64,000 nt of DNA from Clostridiaceae bacterium AF10-41 (GTDB taxonomy: Bacteria; Bacillota; Clostridia; Clostridiales; Clostridiaceae), in assembly GCA_027686065.1 (NCBI GenBank), contig JAQCTH010000005.1, positions 1 to 64,000 of the forward strand, written 5' to 3'. Below the pieces are notes generated by a model. It did not search any database, was not told where the DNA came from, and was given only the letters and a program-made list of their open reading frames with translations. The translations under genes were made by a program, and so were the position numbers. Within the stretch, counting starts at the first letter, position 1. Every line of letters starts with the position of its first letter. Positions 16,676-25,680 of this stretch are shown here, piece after piece.

Positions 16676-18415
16676 CTACTTATTTAACATATTAATTACA
16701 TTTTCAAAATTTTCTGGTTTACTATAGTAAAAACCCTGAACAGTATCACAATCTATACTTTTCAAATAATCTACTTGCTCTTTTTCTTCAACACCTTCAG
16801 CTACAACTGTTATACCTAGCTTATGAGATAATTGTATTATATTTTCAATTATATATCTACTTTTATCATTTTCAGTCATATCAATAACAAAACTTCTATC
16901 AATTTTTAACACATCTATTGGTAATTTAGTTAAATGATTTAATGAAGAGTACCCAGTACCAAAATCATCTAGAGCTATTGATGATCCTAATTCTTTTATT
17001 TGCAATAAAAACTCTATATTTCTATCTACTGATTTCATTATCATACTTTCTGTTATCTCTACCTCTATGTATTTAGGTGAAACATTAAATTCCTTAATTA
17101 AAGAATTAAAATATTCTATTATATCTCCTTGTCTTAATTGTATTTCAGACAAATTAACTGCTATTTTAAAATTATCATATCCTTCTGACAATAAATACTT
17201 TACCTTTATAAACACTTCTCTTAATACAAATTTTCCAATTGGTATTATAAGCCTAGTATTCTCTGCTATAGGAATAAATTCGCCTGGACTTACAAATCCT
17301 ATTTCATTACTTTTCCATCTAAGTAATGCCTCAAATCCATTAACCTCATTATCAGTAAGCCTTACTTTTGGTTGAAAAACAACGAACATTTCATCATTTT
17401 CTAATGCTGTTCTAAGACCTCTTTGAATAGAATAAATTCTATTTATTTCTCTTGATATATTATTATTAAACATTTGACATTGATTTTTTCCATTTCCTTT
17501 TGCTATATACATTGCAGCATCAGCATTTTTCAATAAAACTTCAAAGTTTTCGCCATCATCTGGAAAAACTGATATCCCTATACTTGATGAAGAATATATT
17601 TTATTGTCGTTTATATTATATGGTGTTTTTAATATATCAATAATCTTTTTTGCTGTATATTTTATTTCATCCAAACTATTTATTGATGGTAGAAATATCA
17701 AAAACTCATCTCCACCAAATCTGCACAATAGATTATTATCATTAAATGCATTCTTTAAATCTTCTGAAAATCGTTTTAAAAATATATCTCCACACTTGTG
17801 TCCATATGAATCATTTATAAACTTAAAATTATCTATGTCTATTATAATTAAAGCTCCTCTAGATTCTAATTTAGTATGATTTTTAAGTTCTTCCTCAATT
17901 ATATCTTTAAAATGCTTTCTATTATTTAGTCCTGTAAGTTCGTCATAATGAGTCATATATTCTAATTTTAAATGAGCTTCCTTTTCTTTGGTTATATTAT
18001 ATAAATATCCTTCAAAGCCTAAGAATTCACCATTTTTATTTATTTTACTTTGCCCTTTAACGCTTATCCATAATTCTTGTCCTAAAGCATTTATTATCTT
18101 TACTTCAGTTTCTTCTTCATTATTTATTACTGCTTCAATTAAAATCTTTATATAATCATTGTGCACATACTTCTTGCTCTCATCAACAGTAAATATAATA
18201 AATTCCTCATCATATCCAATGATTTCTTTATTATTTCCATAAAGCATAATTGAATCTTGTTCTTTATTTACAGAAATAAATAGTCCTTTAATGGATTTTA
18301 CAAAAGATTCTTTTGAGTTTAATAAAAATTCTTTATGACTTTGTACATCAAAAGAATTTCTATTATTTTTGTTAAGGGGGCTAACATCCTTGTTATAACT
18401 ATTTTCCCTAATCAT
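16676..18415 (-). CDS. PAS-GGDEF-EAL protein (c-di-GMP turnover), cytoplasmic
   Basis: A 579-residue protein without membrane segments: PAS domain (about 40-150), GGDEF domain with intact FGGDEF near residue 233, EAL domain with FEALLRW near residue 362, the conserved DDFGTGYSS loop and the C-terminal VVAEGVE motif. Both cyclase and phosphodiesterase signatures are intact. The C-terminal two thirds are clearly similar to the membrane protein at 10900-13137, so they are paralogues. It is the last gene of a probable operon with two very small genes 52 nt upstream. Confidence 0.88.
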   Translation of the reverse strand: MIRENSYNKDVSPLNKNNRNSFDVQSHKEFLLNSKESFVKSIKGLFISVNKEQDSIMLYGNNKEIIGYDEEFIIFTVDESKKYVHNDYIKILIEAVINNEEETEVKIINALGQELWISVKGQSKINKNGEFLGFEGYLYNITKEKEAHLKLEYMTHYDELTGLNNRKHFKDIIEEELKNHTKLESRGALIIIDIDNFKFINDSYGHKCGDIFLKRFSEDLKNAFNDNNLLCRFGGDEFLIFLPSINSLDEIKYTAKKIIDILKTPYNINDNKIYSSSSIGISVFPDDGENFEVLLKNADAAMYIAKGNGKNQCQMFNNNISREINRIYSIQRGLRTALENDEMFVVFQPKVRLTDNEVNGFEALLRWKSNEIGFVSPGEFIPIAENTRLIIPIGKFVLREVFIKVKYLLSEGYDNFKIAVNLSEIQLRQGDIIEYFNSLIKEFNVSPKYIEVEITESMIMKSVDRNIEFLLQIKELGSSIALDDFGTGYSSLNHLTKLPIDVLKIDRSFVIDMTENDKSRYIIENIIQLSHKLGITVVAEGVEEKEQVDYLKSIDCDTVQGFYYSKPENFENVINMLNK

Positions 18416-18466
18416 ACCTTCTTAATCCTTCTCAAAGCATATTTTTCATAAAAAGATCATTTATTT

Positions 18467-18607
18467 CTATTCTTCTATTATTTCTTTTTCATCCTCTACT
18501 TTAACTTCTTTTTCTGATTTTTCTTTATTATCATTTATTAATGTAGCAACTAAAGCTGCACCTGCTGCTAACCCAACTGCTAACTTACTAAAGTTTTTTA
18601 ACTTCAT
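18467..18607 (-). CDS. Small single-span membrane protein, 46 aa
   Basis: A short open frame with a strong GGAGGAAT ribosome-binding site and ATG at 18605-18607. The product has a basic start (MKLKNFSK), one Ala/Gly-rich hydrophobic segment (about 9-24) and a highly charged Lys/Glu tail. It lies 20 nt after the DUF4250 gene and 51 nt before the GGDEF/EAL gene, in the same direction. The function is unknown; such a peptide could anchor or modulate a partner at the membrane. Confidence 0.65.
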   Translation of the reverse strand: MKLKNFSKLAVGLAAGAALVATLINDNKEKSEKEVKVEDEKEIIEE

Positions 18608-18627
18608 AAATTATTCCTCCTACCCGC

Positions 18628-18816
18628 TTACTTAAATTGATTTTGTTCTTTCTCGTATTTATACCCTATTAAACTTAATTTTCCCATTAATTCTTCCTCT
18701 GTTACACCTATATCTTCACATAATGCTGCTAAATTAGAATAAAAATCTCTTAATTTCATATTTACTAGACTTAATAAAATATTAGGATCCATAGACAAAA
18801 CACTTTCTCTATCCAT
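18628..18816 (-). CDS. DUF4250 family protein
   Basis: A 62-residue protein matching DUF4250 by the pattern DPNILLSLVNMKLRDFYSNL, then LCEDIGVTEEELMGKL and the C-terminal EKEQNQF. The central part looks like a helix-turn-helix-like segment but its function is unknown. The ATG has an AAAGGAG site. It is the first gene of a probable three-gene operon with a small membrane protein and a GGDEF/EAL enzyme. Confidence 0.8.
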   Translation of the reverse strand: MDRESVLSMDPNILLSLVNMKLRDFYSNLAALCEDIGVTEEELMGKLSLIGYKYEKEQNQFK

Positions 18817-18962
18817 AATATTTCTCCTTTAAATATAATTTCTATTTATTTGAAATCACAAATAAAATATACCATATATCCTTTAATAAAAAAAGTATAT
18901 TATAGATCTTTTTGTATATTTATCGAAATGTTATTTCTTTTATATTATCGTAATTAATTAGA

Positions 18963-19006
18963 TTTTTTTAATATATTTTATCTATTTTTTTAATATATTT
19001 TATCTA
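18963..19006. repeat. 22-bp perfect tandem duplication
   Basis: Two exact copies of a 22-bp A/T-rich unit (18963-18984 and 18985-19006) in the gene-free stretch upstream of the DUF4250 gene. Confidence 0.9.
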
Positions 19007-19020
19007 TCTTCATAGAAATC

Positions 19021-19064
19021 TAAGGAGCTACTTTGTAAAATCATTATACAAAGTAACTTCCTCA
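19021..19064 (-). terminator. Hairpin after the 30-aa gene
   Basis: Imperfect stem of about 14 bp (19024-19037 with 19047-19061) directly past the stop of the small gene at 19074; the trailing T-run on the minus strand is weak. Confidence 0.55.
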
Positions 19065-19073
19065 CTTTATATT

Positions 19074-19166
19074 TTACTTAACTTCTGGTACTTTAGAAGC
19101 TTCACTTTTCTTTGGAGATTTATATCTTTTCTTTTCCCAACTTGCCTCTTGATTCTTTTTAGCCAT
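19074..19166 (-). CDS. Very small basic protein, 30 aa
   Basis: Starts at ATG 19164-19166 with a near-perfect GGAGGTG site 6 nt upstream and ends at TAA 19074-19076. The 30-residue product is Lys/Ser-rich and strongly basic with no hydrophobic stretch. The excellent ribosome-binding site and the hairpin just downstream are the evidence for a real gene. No family is recognised; it could be a small nucleic-acid-binding or spore peptide. Confidence 0.55.
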   Translation of the reverse strand: MAKKNQEASWEKKRYKSPKKSEASKVPEVK

Positions 19167-19310
19167 TTTTTCACCTCCATTATATTATTAGTATTCATAA
19201 TCTATTTTTAATTATTCAAAATTTACTTTTATAAATTTTCAAAAAGAAAAAAGATATTATGGTATAAATTTTTATACCATAATATCTTTAAATAATATAT
19301 TTATATTTTA

Positions 19311-20174
19311 TTACTCATCATAAACATCTAAATACTTAGTTTTTATACCATCTTTTTCCCATCCAAGTATGGAATCTAAATTTACATTTTCAGCAGCTTT
19401 AAATATTGATTTTTCTACTCCATCAAAATTTTTCTTAAGCTCTTTCACTAATTCTTTTATTTCATATCTTTTATTACCTATTTTTTCCGCCGAAACCATA
19501 CATGCACAATTTAAAGGCCAAATTCCTGCATTATTAGTAAATCTTTTTATATAATCTTCTTCAACATAATAAAGAGGTCTTATAAGTTCCATCCCTTCAA
19601 AATTTGCCGCTTTAAATTTAGGAAGCATAGTTTTAAAATTCCCTGCATAAAGCACATTTAATAATGTTGTTTCTATTACATCATTATAATGATGTCCTAA
19701 TGCAAGCTTATTACATCCAAGCTCTCTTGCTTTACTATAAAGAGACCCTCTCCTCATTCTCGCACAAAGGTAGCATGGATAATCTCTTGCCATCTTATCT
19801 ATAACTTCAAAAACTTTTCCTTCATATATATGTACTGGTATTCCAAGATGATTACAATTTTCTATAAGTAATTCTTTTATCTGTGGATGATACCCAGGAT
19901 CCATTGCTATAAATTCTAACTCAAAATTCATTTGCCCATGTTTTTTAAGCTCTTGGAAACATTTTGCCATAAGTAGTGAATCTTTACCACCTGAAATAGC
20001 TACTGCGATCTTATCGCCTTCTTCTACAAGGTTATAATCCTTGACTGCTCTTACAAACTTAGTCCAAATATGTTTTCTATATTTTTTAACAAGGCTACGC
20101 TCAATTTCTTCTAAAGGCTTTTTCTCTTCAGTAGGAATTAGTCTTTCACAGCCTTTACCTGCTATACTACTCAT
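19311..20174 (-). CDS. TtcA-family tRNA 2-thiocytidine synthetase-like protein
   Basis: A 287-residue PP-loop ATPase. The P-loop SGGKDS is at residues 61-66, the Cys-x2-Cys pair at 134 and 137, GHHYNDVIETTLLN at about 160-173, and further cysteines at 223 and 225. This arrangement, with cysteines holding an iron-sulfur cluster, is that of TtcA, which thiolates C32 of some tRNAs. The N-terminal 35 residues are an extension. The start has a GAGGTG site. Monocistronic. Archaeal and clostridial TtcA relatives may act on other positions, so the exact tRNA target is inferred. Confidence 0.8.
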   Translation of the reverse strand: MSSIAGKGCERLIPTEEKKPLEEIERSLVKKYRKHIWTKFVRAVKDYNLVEEGDKIAVAISGGKDSLLMAKCFQELKKHGQMNFELEFIAMDPGYHPQIKELLIENCNHLGIPVHIYEGKVFEVIDKMARDYPCYLCARMRRGSLYSKARELGCNKLALGHHYNDVIETTLLNVLYAGNFKTMLPKFKAANFEGMELIRPLYYVEEDYIKRFTNNAGIWPLNCACMVSAEKIGNKRYEIKELVKELKKNFDGVEKSIFKAAENVNLDSILGWEKDGIKTKYLDVYDE

Positions 20175-20265
20175 TTTATCACCTCACTTAATAATACTTT
20201 TCAATTATATCACTTTTTCAACATATTGTCTTTACATAATTATTTGTAGCTATATACTTTACCTA

Positions 20266-21030
20266 TTAGATAATTAACTCATTTATATTTATATATGGGT
20301 TTTTATATCTATTTTTATTTATTGTACTCTTACCAATATTTATAGCTTTCTTAGGACATAAATTTATACAAGCCATACAATCTGTACACTTTCCATTCCA
20401 TTTAGGCTTATTATCTTGCATTATAATGTTATCTACAGGACAAACCTTTTTACAAACTCCACATCCAATACATTCAGTATTAACATTAAAATTTTTATCT
20501 TTACTTTTGTACATATTTTTCCATGAAAAATAAAGAATTTTATTTATTCCAAATTTATAATTAAGTTTTTTTATCTTCCTTAACTTAATTTCATTAATAA
20601 ACGTCGTTAAAGTTTCCTCATTCTTTTTAATTGCTATAATAGCTCTTTCTTCACTTGGATTTCTTCCTGCTCTAACATAGTTAGAAATATATTTTATACA
20701 AATACAATTTGATAAAACATTTGTATCTTTAATAATTTCATTAATATGTGCAAAGCTACTTTTTGCTTCTCCTCCACCCGATACACCAACTGCAAAAACA
20801 TATGAATCCTTCTTTAATTTTAACTCTTGTAAGAAGTTCAAAACTACTATAGGTAAAGATCCACAGTGTATAGGATAAATTAATCCAACCACATTATCAT
20901 CACAATTAAAATCATTATTTTTCAATGCCTTACTCATAGATATTAATTCTATACTTTCATTTAGTTCTTCCTTTACTTTTTTAGCAATGTACAAGCTATT
21001 TCCTGTTGATGAAAAATAATAAATCCTCAT
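20266..21030 (-). CDS. EFR1-type flavodoxin/ferredoxin fusion
   Basis: A 254-residue protein. The N-terminal domain starts RIYYFSSTGNSLYIAKKV, the FMN phosphate loop of a flavodoxin, and continues to about residue 150. The C-terminal part has two 4Fe-4S motifs, CIGCGVCKKVCP and CTDCMACINLCP, of bacterial ferredoxin type. Such EFR1 proteins are presumed electron carriers in anaerobes; no partner is proven. The neighbouring FAD oxidoreductase, 66 nt upstream in the same direction, is a possible redox partner, but that is only positional. Confidence 0.88.
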   Translation of the reverse strand: MRIYYFSSTGNSLYIAKKVKEELNESIELISMSKALKNNDFNCDDNVVGLIYPIHCGSLPIVVLNFLQELKLKKDSYVFAVGVSGGGEAKSSFAHINEIIKDTNVLSNCICIKYISNYVRAGRNPSEERAIIAIKKNEETLTTFINEIKLRKIKKLNYKFGINKILYFSWKNMYKSKDKNFNVNTECIGCGVCKKVCPVDNIIMQDNKPKWNGKCTDCMACINLCPKKAINIGKSTINKNRYKNPYININELII

Positions 21031-21096
21031 ATATATATCCCCTATTCAATCTTTATAATCCTTAGATAATTATAACACTTATATGTAAAAATTATA

Positions 21097-22452
21097 TTAT
21101 TCATTTCTTATAACTTGCGGATAATTAAATATATTATATGGATCATAATTTTTTTTAATTTCCTTTAATCTTTTTATGTTTTCTCCATAATATTCATCTT
21201 CATAATTATTTAATTCATGTAAAGGGAAATTAACAAAAGATCCTTCTGTTATCAGCTCTATAGTTTTAAAGTTTTCTTTAACCCATTCCTTATTTATATA
21301 AGCATACTTATCTTCTTCCCAAACAGATTGAATTCCCATTATAAACTTAGCATCTCTATAATAATATGCCGTGTCTAATTTGCCTATATCTGAAATAGCT
21401 CCACCTGCCCCATAAAAAGTTATAGCAGTATAATCTGCTCCTTCAGCTGGGTTATCTATTATTTCTATAAGTCTTTTTAATTCAGTATAATTATAATCCT
21501 TATAAACAAATCTACCAGTTGACTTATACTTTTCATGGTCTGGATGGCTATCTTGAATATATCTATTACATTCCAATATACTCATATCTTCTATTTTGAT
21601 TTCCATTGAATTTGTTATATTTTCTAATGGACTAAGTATTTCTCTTGCATCAATAGAATTTCCATAAAATAATCCTGTAAGCTTAACACCTCTGCCTTTT
21701 TCTACTGAATTATATATTGCAGTCTTTAAATTAATTCGTCTATCTAAATTCTTATATAAATTTTGTAGAACTTCAATAACTTTAATATTATCTTCAGCAC
21801 TAATATTAGGATAATTCATATAAATTAATGTACCCATTTCTATTTTTTCTTTTAGTTTTATGGTCATGGATGTTATAATTCCAAAATTGCATCCTCCACT
21901 ACCTTTGCAAGCCCAGAATAAATCACTATTCTCTACATCATTAACAATTAATTTTTCCCCTTTATAATTTATCACTTCAGCTTCAATTAAACTATCACAA
22001 GCTAATCCTAGAAATCTACTAGAATAACCCCATCCCCCACCAAGTATTAGTCCTGCTACACCTACTGTTGGGCATCCCCCTCCTGGAAATGCATAATTTT
22101 TCCTTCCTAATGCTTCATATATTTCTCTATTTCTTACTCCCCCACCTATTTTTACAATACCATTGTCTTCATCTATATAAATTTCATTCATCTTACTTAT
22201 ATCTATAACAGCTATGTCATTCCCCGTTGAATATCCCTCGTAGCTATGAGCCCCTGATCTTACTCTTATTTCTATAGAATTTTTTTTAGCCCATAATATT
22301 GCATTCATAATATCCTGTTCATTATAACAATATATAATTACTAATGGATACTTTTCAATTGCTCTGTTCCAAGCTAATCTACTTTCTTCATATTCACAAT
22401 TATCTTTTGTAACTATTTTACCAGTTAATCCTGTATAACTTATGTTTTCCAT
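21097..22452 (-). CDS. BBE-type FAD-dependent oxidoreductase, probably bicovalent flavin
   Basis: A 451-residue protein of the PCMH/BBE family. The FAD domain holds RSGAHSYEG with His69 and GGGCPTVGVAG with Cys127, the two residues that link FAD covalently in berberine-bridge-like and carbohydrate oxidases. GGGWGYSSR follows, and the C-terminal BBE motif YDPYNIFNYPQ is present. Family members oxidise sugars or secondary metabolites, using O2 or another acceptor. There is no signal peptide, so it is cytoplasmic here. In an anaerobe the acceptor is unlikely to be O2; the adjacent flavodoxin/ferredoxin protein may be relevant. Confidence 0.85.
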   Translation of the reverse strand: MENISYTGLTGKIVTKDNCEYEESRLAWNRAIEKYPLVIIYCYNEQDIMNAILWAKKNSIEIRVRSGAHSYEGYSTGNDIAVIDISKMNEIYIDEDNGIVKIGGGVRNREIYEALGRKNYAFPGGGCPTVGVAGLILGGGWGYSSRFLGLACDSLIEAEVINYKGEKLIVNDVENSDLFWACKGSGGCNFGIITSMTIKLKEKIEMGTLIYMNYPNISAEDNIKVIEVLQNLYKNLDRRINLKTAIYNSVEKGRGVKLTGLFYGNSIDAREILSPLENITNSMEIKIEDMSILECNRYIQDSHPDHEKYKSTGRFVYKDYNYTELKRLIEIIDNPAEGADYTAITFYGAGGAISDIGKLDTAYYYRDAKFIMGIQSVWEEDKYAYINKEWVKENFKTIELITEGSFVNFPLHELNNYEDEYYGENIKRLKEIKKNYDPYNIFNYPQVIRNE

Positions 22453-22600
22453 AAAATCACCTTCTATATGTCATTATATATTTGATAATATCATATCAGA
22501 TATTAAAATCAACAAAAATAATTATCATAAAAATTTACTTATGTCCCTAATTTTTTTTATTATTTCAAATCCAAAACTGTTTAATTTCTGTATTTTTAAG

Positions 22601-22628
22601 CACATTTCTACTTTTTTCTACATAGTTT
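22601..22628 (+). promoter_or_regulatory. Possible sigma-E-type promoter of cotJABC
   Basis: CATAGTTT (22621-22628) partly fits the sigma-E -10 CATACANT, with a weak ACATTT-like -35 about 13-14 nt upstream. cotJ genes are mother-cell expressed in Bacillus, which makes such a promoter expected; the match itself is modest. Confidence 0.3.
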
Positions 22629-22663
22629 ATAAATATAGCCAATCAATGAAAGGATGTTTATTT

Positions 22664-22939
22664 ATGTATTATCGTGATGATAATAATTGTGAAAAATGTA
22701 ATGACTGTATAAAAGATCCTAGTAAGCTTTATTGTAATATAACATGTACTGATACAAGTAAAAATTGCCATGAATCATATAAAGTTTTTGACCCTCCAGT
22801 ATATGCTAAAGCATTTGTAGCTCTTCAACCATATGAAAATCTATTTAATATAGAAGATGCCTTTGATGCTGGCACAATTTTTAAAGACTTATATAGTCCT
22901 TACTGTGATGTTAAATACATTGGAGGTGTTCACAAGTAA
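22664..22939 (+). CDS. cotJA: Spore coat-associated protein CotJA
   Basis: A 91-residue protein with a Cys-rich start (CEKCNDCIKD, then CNITC and NCHESY) and the family-typical core VYAKAFVALQPYENLF, followed by EDAFDAGTIFKDLYSPY. A longer frame extends upstream, but ATG 22664 follows AAAGGATG and removes a non-conserved extension. First gene of the cotJABC operon; its stop overlaps the cotJB start (TAATG). CotJ proteins are needed for part of the inner spore coat. Confidence 0.9.
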   Translation: MYYRDDNNCEKCNDCIKDPSKLYCNITCTDTSKNCHESYKVFDPPVYAKAFVALQPYENLFNIEDAFDAGTIFKDLYSPYCDVKYIGGVHK

Positions 22940-23202
22940 TGAATAAAAATGAGTATTTAGATAAAATACGAAAATTACAATTTTTTGCTCTAGATTTAAA
23001 TTTGTATTTAGATAATTTTCCCAATTCCGAAAAAGCAAAACATGATTTTGAATTAATTTCTTGTGAATTAAAAAAGACAATCTGGGATTATGAAAAGGAA
23101 TATGGCCCTCTAACTAATTTTGGTTCTTCTTATTTCCAGGATTCTGAAGCTTGGGTTAAAGGCCCATGGCCATGGGAAAATATGAGAGGAGGAAAAAATT
23201 AA
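22939..23202 (+). CDS. cotJB: Spore coat protein CotJB
   Basis: An 87-residue protein with the CotJB pattern: LDKIRKLQFFALDLNLYLDNFP early and the aromatic tail EAWVKGPWPWE. It is translationally coupled at both ends: ATG overlaps the cotJA stop, and its own TAA overlaps the cotJC ATG. Works with CotJA and CotJC in the coat of the developing spore. Confidence 0.92.
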   Translation: MNKNEYLDKIRKLQFFALDLNLYLDNFPNSEKAKHDFELISCELKKTIWDYEKEYGPLTNFGSSYFQDSEAWVKGPWPWENMRGGKN

Positions 23203-23777
23203 TGTGGTACTATGTTAAGACTTTGCAACATCCTGTTAACTTAAAATCTACTGATTTAAAAATGGCTAAGGTTCTAATTACTCAATATGGTGGTCCTGAT
23301 GGAGAACTTAGTGCTGCTCTTAGATATTTAAATCAAAGATTTTCAATGCCTACAAATAAATCTAAAGCATTATTAACTGATATTGGAACAGAAGAAATGG
23401 CTCACGTAGAAATAATAGCCACAATGGCTCATCAAATTATGGAAAATGCATCAATAGACCAAATAAAAGCTGCTGGCTTAGATGGTCATTATGCCGACCA
23501 CGGAAAAGCAACTTTCTATACTGATGCTACTGGAAACCCTTGGACCGCTACTTATATCCAAGCTAAAGGTGATGTAATCGCAGACATTCATGAAGACATG
23601 GTTGCTGAACAAAAAGCTAGAGCGACTTATGAATGGTTAATGAATTTAACAGATGATGCTGAAATAAAAAAAATATTGGGCTTCTTAAGAGAAAGAGAAG
23701 TTGTACATTATCAAAGATTTGGTGAAGCATTAATGGATGTACAAGATAATACTAAGCTAACAGATTTTTGTAAATAA
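23202..23777 (+). CDS. cotJC: CotJC, manganese catalase-like spore coat protein
   Basis: A 191-residue four-helix protein of the manganese catalase family. Putative di-metal ligands lie in GTEEMAHVE, IHEDMVAEQKAR and REREVVHYQRF. The start at 23202 has an AGAGGAGG site inside the end of cotJB; a longer frame upstream overlaps cotJB and is rejected. It may detoxify hydrogen peroxide at the spore surface. Last gene of the operon, closed by a strong terminator. Confidence 0.92.
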   Translation: MWYYVKTLQHPVNLKSTDLKMAKVLITQYGGPDGELSAALRYLNQRFSMPTNKSKALLTDIGTEEMAHVEIIATMAHQIMENASIDQIKAAGLDGHYADHGKATFYTDATGNPWTATYIQAKGDVIADIHEDMVAEQKARATYEWLMNLTDDAEIKKILGFLREREVVHYQRFGEALMDVQDNTKLTDFCK

Positions 23778-23782
23778 TGTAA

Positions 23783-23819
23783 CAAATAAGGCTATCTTTA
23801 TTACAGATAGCCTTATTTG
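23783..23819. terminator. Bidirectional terminator between cotJC and aspS
   Basis: Perfect 15-bp stem (23783-23797 with 23805-23819), 7-nt loop, between convergent genes. Confidence 0.88.
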
Positions 23820-23830
23820 TTTTATAGTTT

Positions 23831-25117
23831 TTATGGAGTAATTCTAGTTCTATCTCTAGTTATAAAAGATGCTTCTCTAATATTTTCTAATGACAATAAC
23901 TGAGCAGTAAATCTTTCTAGACCTATTGCTAGGCCTCCATGCTTCGGCATCCCATATTTAAAAATATCAGTATAATTCTCATACTGTTCTGGATTTAACC
24001 CCTTATTTCTCATACTTTCTATAAGCATATTATAATTGTTAATTCTTTCTCCTCCACTAGTAATTTCTACGCCTTTAAAAAGTAAGTCAAAACTCCTACT
24101 TCCAGCATCCTTAAAAGGCATTGTGTACATAGCTCTCTTTTTTATTGGATAATTCGTTAAAAAAATAAAATCACAATTAAACTTTTCTTTTACATAACTA
24201 CAAATAAGCTTTTCTGATTCTGGATCTAAATCATCTTTCAAATTTTCTTTACCATAGATTTCTTTTAACACACTTATAGCCTCTGAAAAATCCATTCTGG
24301 GAATACTATTTTCTATTTTGGGAATTTCAATTTCTAATATTTCTAAATAACTCCCTCCCTTTTCTTCTACTGATTTTAACATATATTTTATTAACTTCTC
24401 TTCTAAATCAACTATATCAAACTCATCATTAATAAATCCCATTTCTAAATCCATGCTCACATATTCATTTAAATGTCTACTCGTATTATGTTCTTCTGCT
24501 CTATAAACATGTGAAACCTCAAATACTCGTTCAAATCCAGCTCCTACCATCATTTGCTTGTAAAATTGAGGACTTTGTGCTAAATATGCAGTTTTACCAA
24601 AATAGTCTACCTTAAATAATTCTGTTCCTCCCTCAGTGCCCTCTGCTACAATTTTAGGAGTAAAGATTTCTGTAAAATCATTATTAATCAAAAATTCTCT
24701 AAAACTCTGTACTACTATATTTTGTATCTTAAATATAGAATTAATCTTTTCATGCCTTATACTAAGAATTCTATTATTCAATATAGTATCCAAATTAATA
24801 TTTAGTTCTTTTTTATTTATTTCTATTGGTAACTCTTGTGCTTCACTTATTATATGAAATTCATTTCCTATTATTTCACAAGAGTGTACTGAATTATTAC
24901 TACCTTTTACTATTCCAACAACAGATATTACAGATTCAATTTTTATTGTACTTAAATCTTTAATTTCATTATCAAATATACATTGTATCAGCCCAGATCT
25001 ATCTTTTATTACTAAAAAGGTGATTTTTTTCAACTTTCTTATTCTATAAACCCATCCTTCTATTTTTATTTGCTTATTTTTAAAATTATTAATATTTTTA
25101 ATTAGAATCCTATCCAT
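23831..25117 (-). CDS. aspS: Aspartyl-tRNA synthetase, archaeal/AsnRS-like type
   Basis: A 428-residue class IIb synthetase: N-terminal OB-fold anticodon domain (about 1-100), then the catalytic core with GTEGGTELFKVDYFGKTAYL and AQSPQFYKQMM, motif 2 around VYRAEEHN and motif 3 GGLAIGLERF. The short length and lack of the bacterial GAD insertion place it in the archaeal-type AspRS group, which is often non-discriminating and charges both tRNA-Asp and tRNA-Asn before amidation. Clostridia frequently carry this as an extra AspRS. It starts with a clear AAAAGGAG site and lies behind two tandem T-box leaders, of which the upstream one reads GAC (Asp). Confidence 0.88.
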   Translation of the reverse strand: MDRILIKNINNFKNKQIKIEGWVYRIRKLKKITFLVIKDRSGLIQCIFDNEIKDLSTIKIESVISVVGIVKGSNNSVHSCEIIGNEFHIISEAQELPIEINKKELNINLDTILNNRILSIRHEKINSIFKIQNIVVQSFREFLINNDFTEIFTPKIVAEGTEGGTELFKVDYFGKTAYLAQSPQFYKQMMVGAGFERVFEVSHVYRAEEHNTSRHLNEYVSMDLEMGFINDEFDIVDLEEKLIKYMLKSVEEKGGSYLEILEIEIPKIENSIPRMDFSEAISVLKEIYGKENLKDDLDPESEKLICSYVKEKFNCDFIFLTNYPIKKRAMYTMPFKDAGSRSFDLLFKGVEITSGGERINNYNMLIESMRNKGLNPEQYENYTDIFKYGMPKHGGLAIGLERFTAQLLSLENIREASFITRDRTRITP

Positions 25118-25159
25118 AAGTTACACTCCTTTTTATAAATTTATATTTTCATATTAAAT

Positions 25160-25428
25160 AAAAAAATAAGTCCCTTGAGTATAATTTACTCAAGGGACGA
25201 TGAATTACCGCGGTACCACCCTTATTAACTTTTTATACATAAATTAAATAATTAAGATAGATACTTAAAGTGGCCTTCTTTAAGTATTAAAAAAGTAAAC
25301 ATACATAAATTTGCTTATTCTGCGCTTCGCTTCAAGTGAACACAAGCTTACATATTTGGCTTGAAAATTGAAGGAAGTAAATTGTAAAAGGTTATCCATA
25401 AGTTAACCTTTATATAATTTCCGAAAAA
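25160..25428 (-). promoter_or_regulatory. Proximal T-box leader of aspS, stem I degenerate
   Basis: Minus strand. The antiterminator has the canonical T-box AGGGTGGTACCGCGG (about 25208-25222) and a perfect terminator hairpin (25171-25199) followed by seven T residues. A stem III-like hairpin is visible (about 25261-25290). The 5' part lacks the usual GNUG/AG bulge and no specifier in the standard GAA-NNN context can be found. The TGGT bulge would pair with discriminator A, whereas bacterial tRNA-Asp and tRNA-Asn have G. Confidence 0.8.
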
Positions 25429-25680
25429 ACAAAAAAGCCCTCACTCCTCATAGGAGTGAAAGCTATGTTCACGGTGCCATCCTAATTTAACTTAATAAAA
25501 TGATATTAAAGTTATCTCAATCTATTAACGCTAGAATACGTCTTATCCTAATTAATTTCAGATAAGCTTCTCCAGGATGTCTTTCAATATCATGTTCTCA
25601 TGAAGCTTACACCATCCTTCACTCGCTAAAGATACTTATAGATATTTACTCTTCCTTTCAACGAATTTAACTTTTTATTT
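25429..25680 (-). promoter_or_regulatory. Distal T-box leader of aspS, tRNA-Asp specifier GAC
   Basis: Minus strand. Stem I has GGATGGTGTAAGC and the specifier context GAAA-GAC-ATCC-TGGAG, which lines up base for base with the well-known glyQS pattern and gives GAC (Asp). The T-box is slightly off consensus (AGGATGGCACCGTGA, about 25471-25485), but its TGGC matches a G discriminator as in tRNA-Asp. A terminator hairpin (about 25435-25465) with a T-run follows. Confidence 0.88.

Noticed and set aside
18963..19006. CRISPR-like repeat
   Set aside because: Only two adjacent copies with no spacer between them and no cas genes; a simple tandem duplication.
22442..22663. N-terminal extension of CotJA
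   Set aside because: ATG 22664 has the ribosome-binding site and gives the conserved start; the upstream part is A/T-rich intergenic DNA with the promoter.
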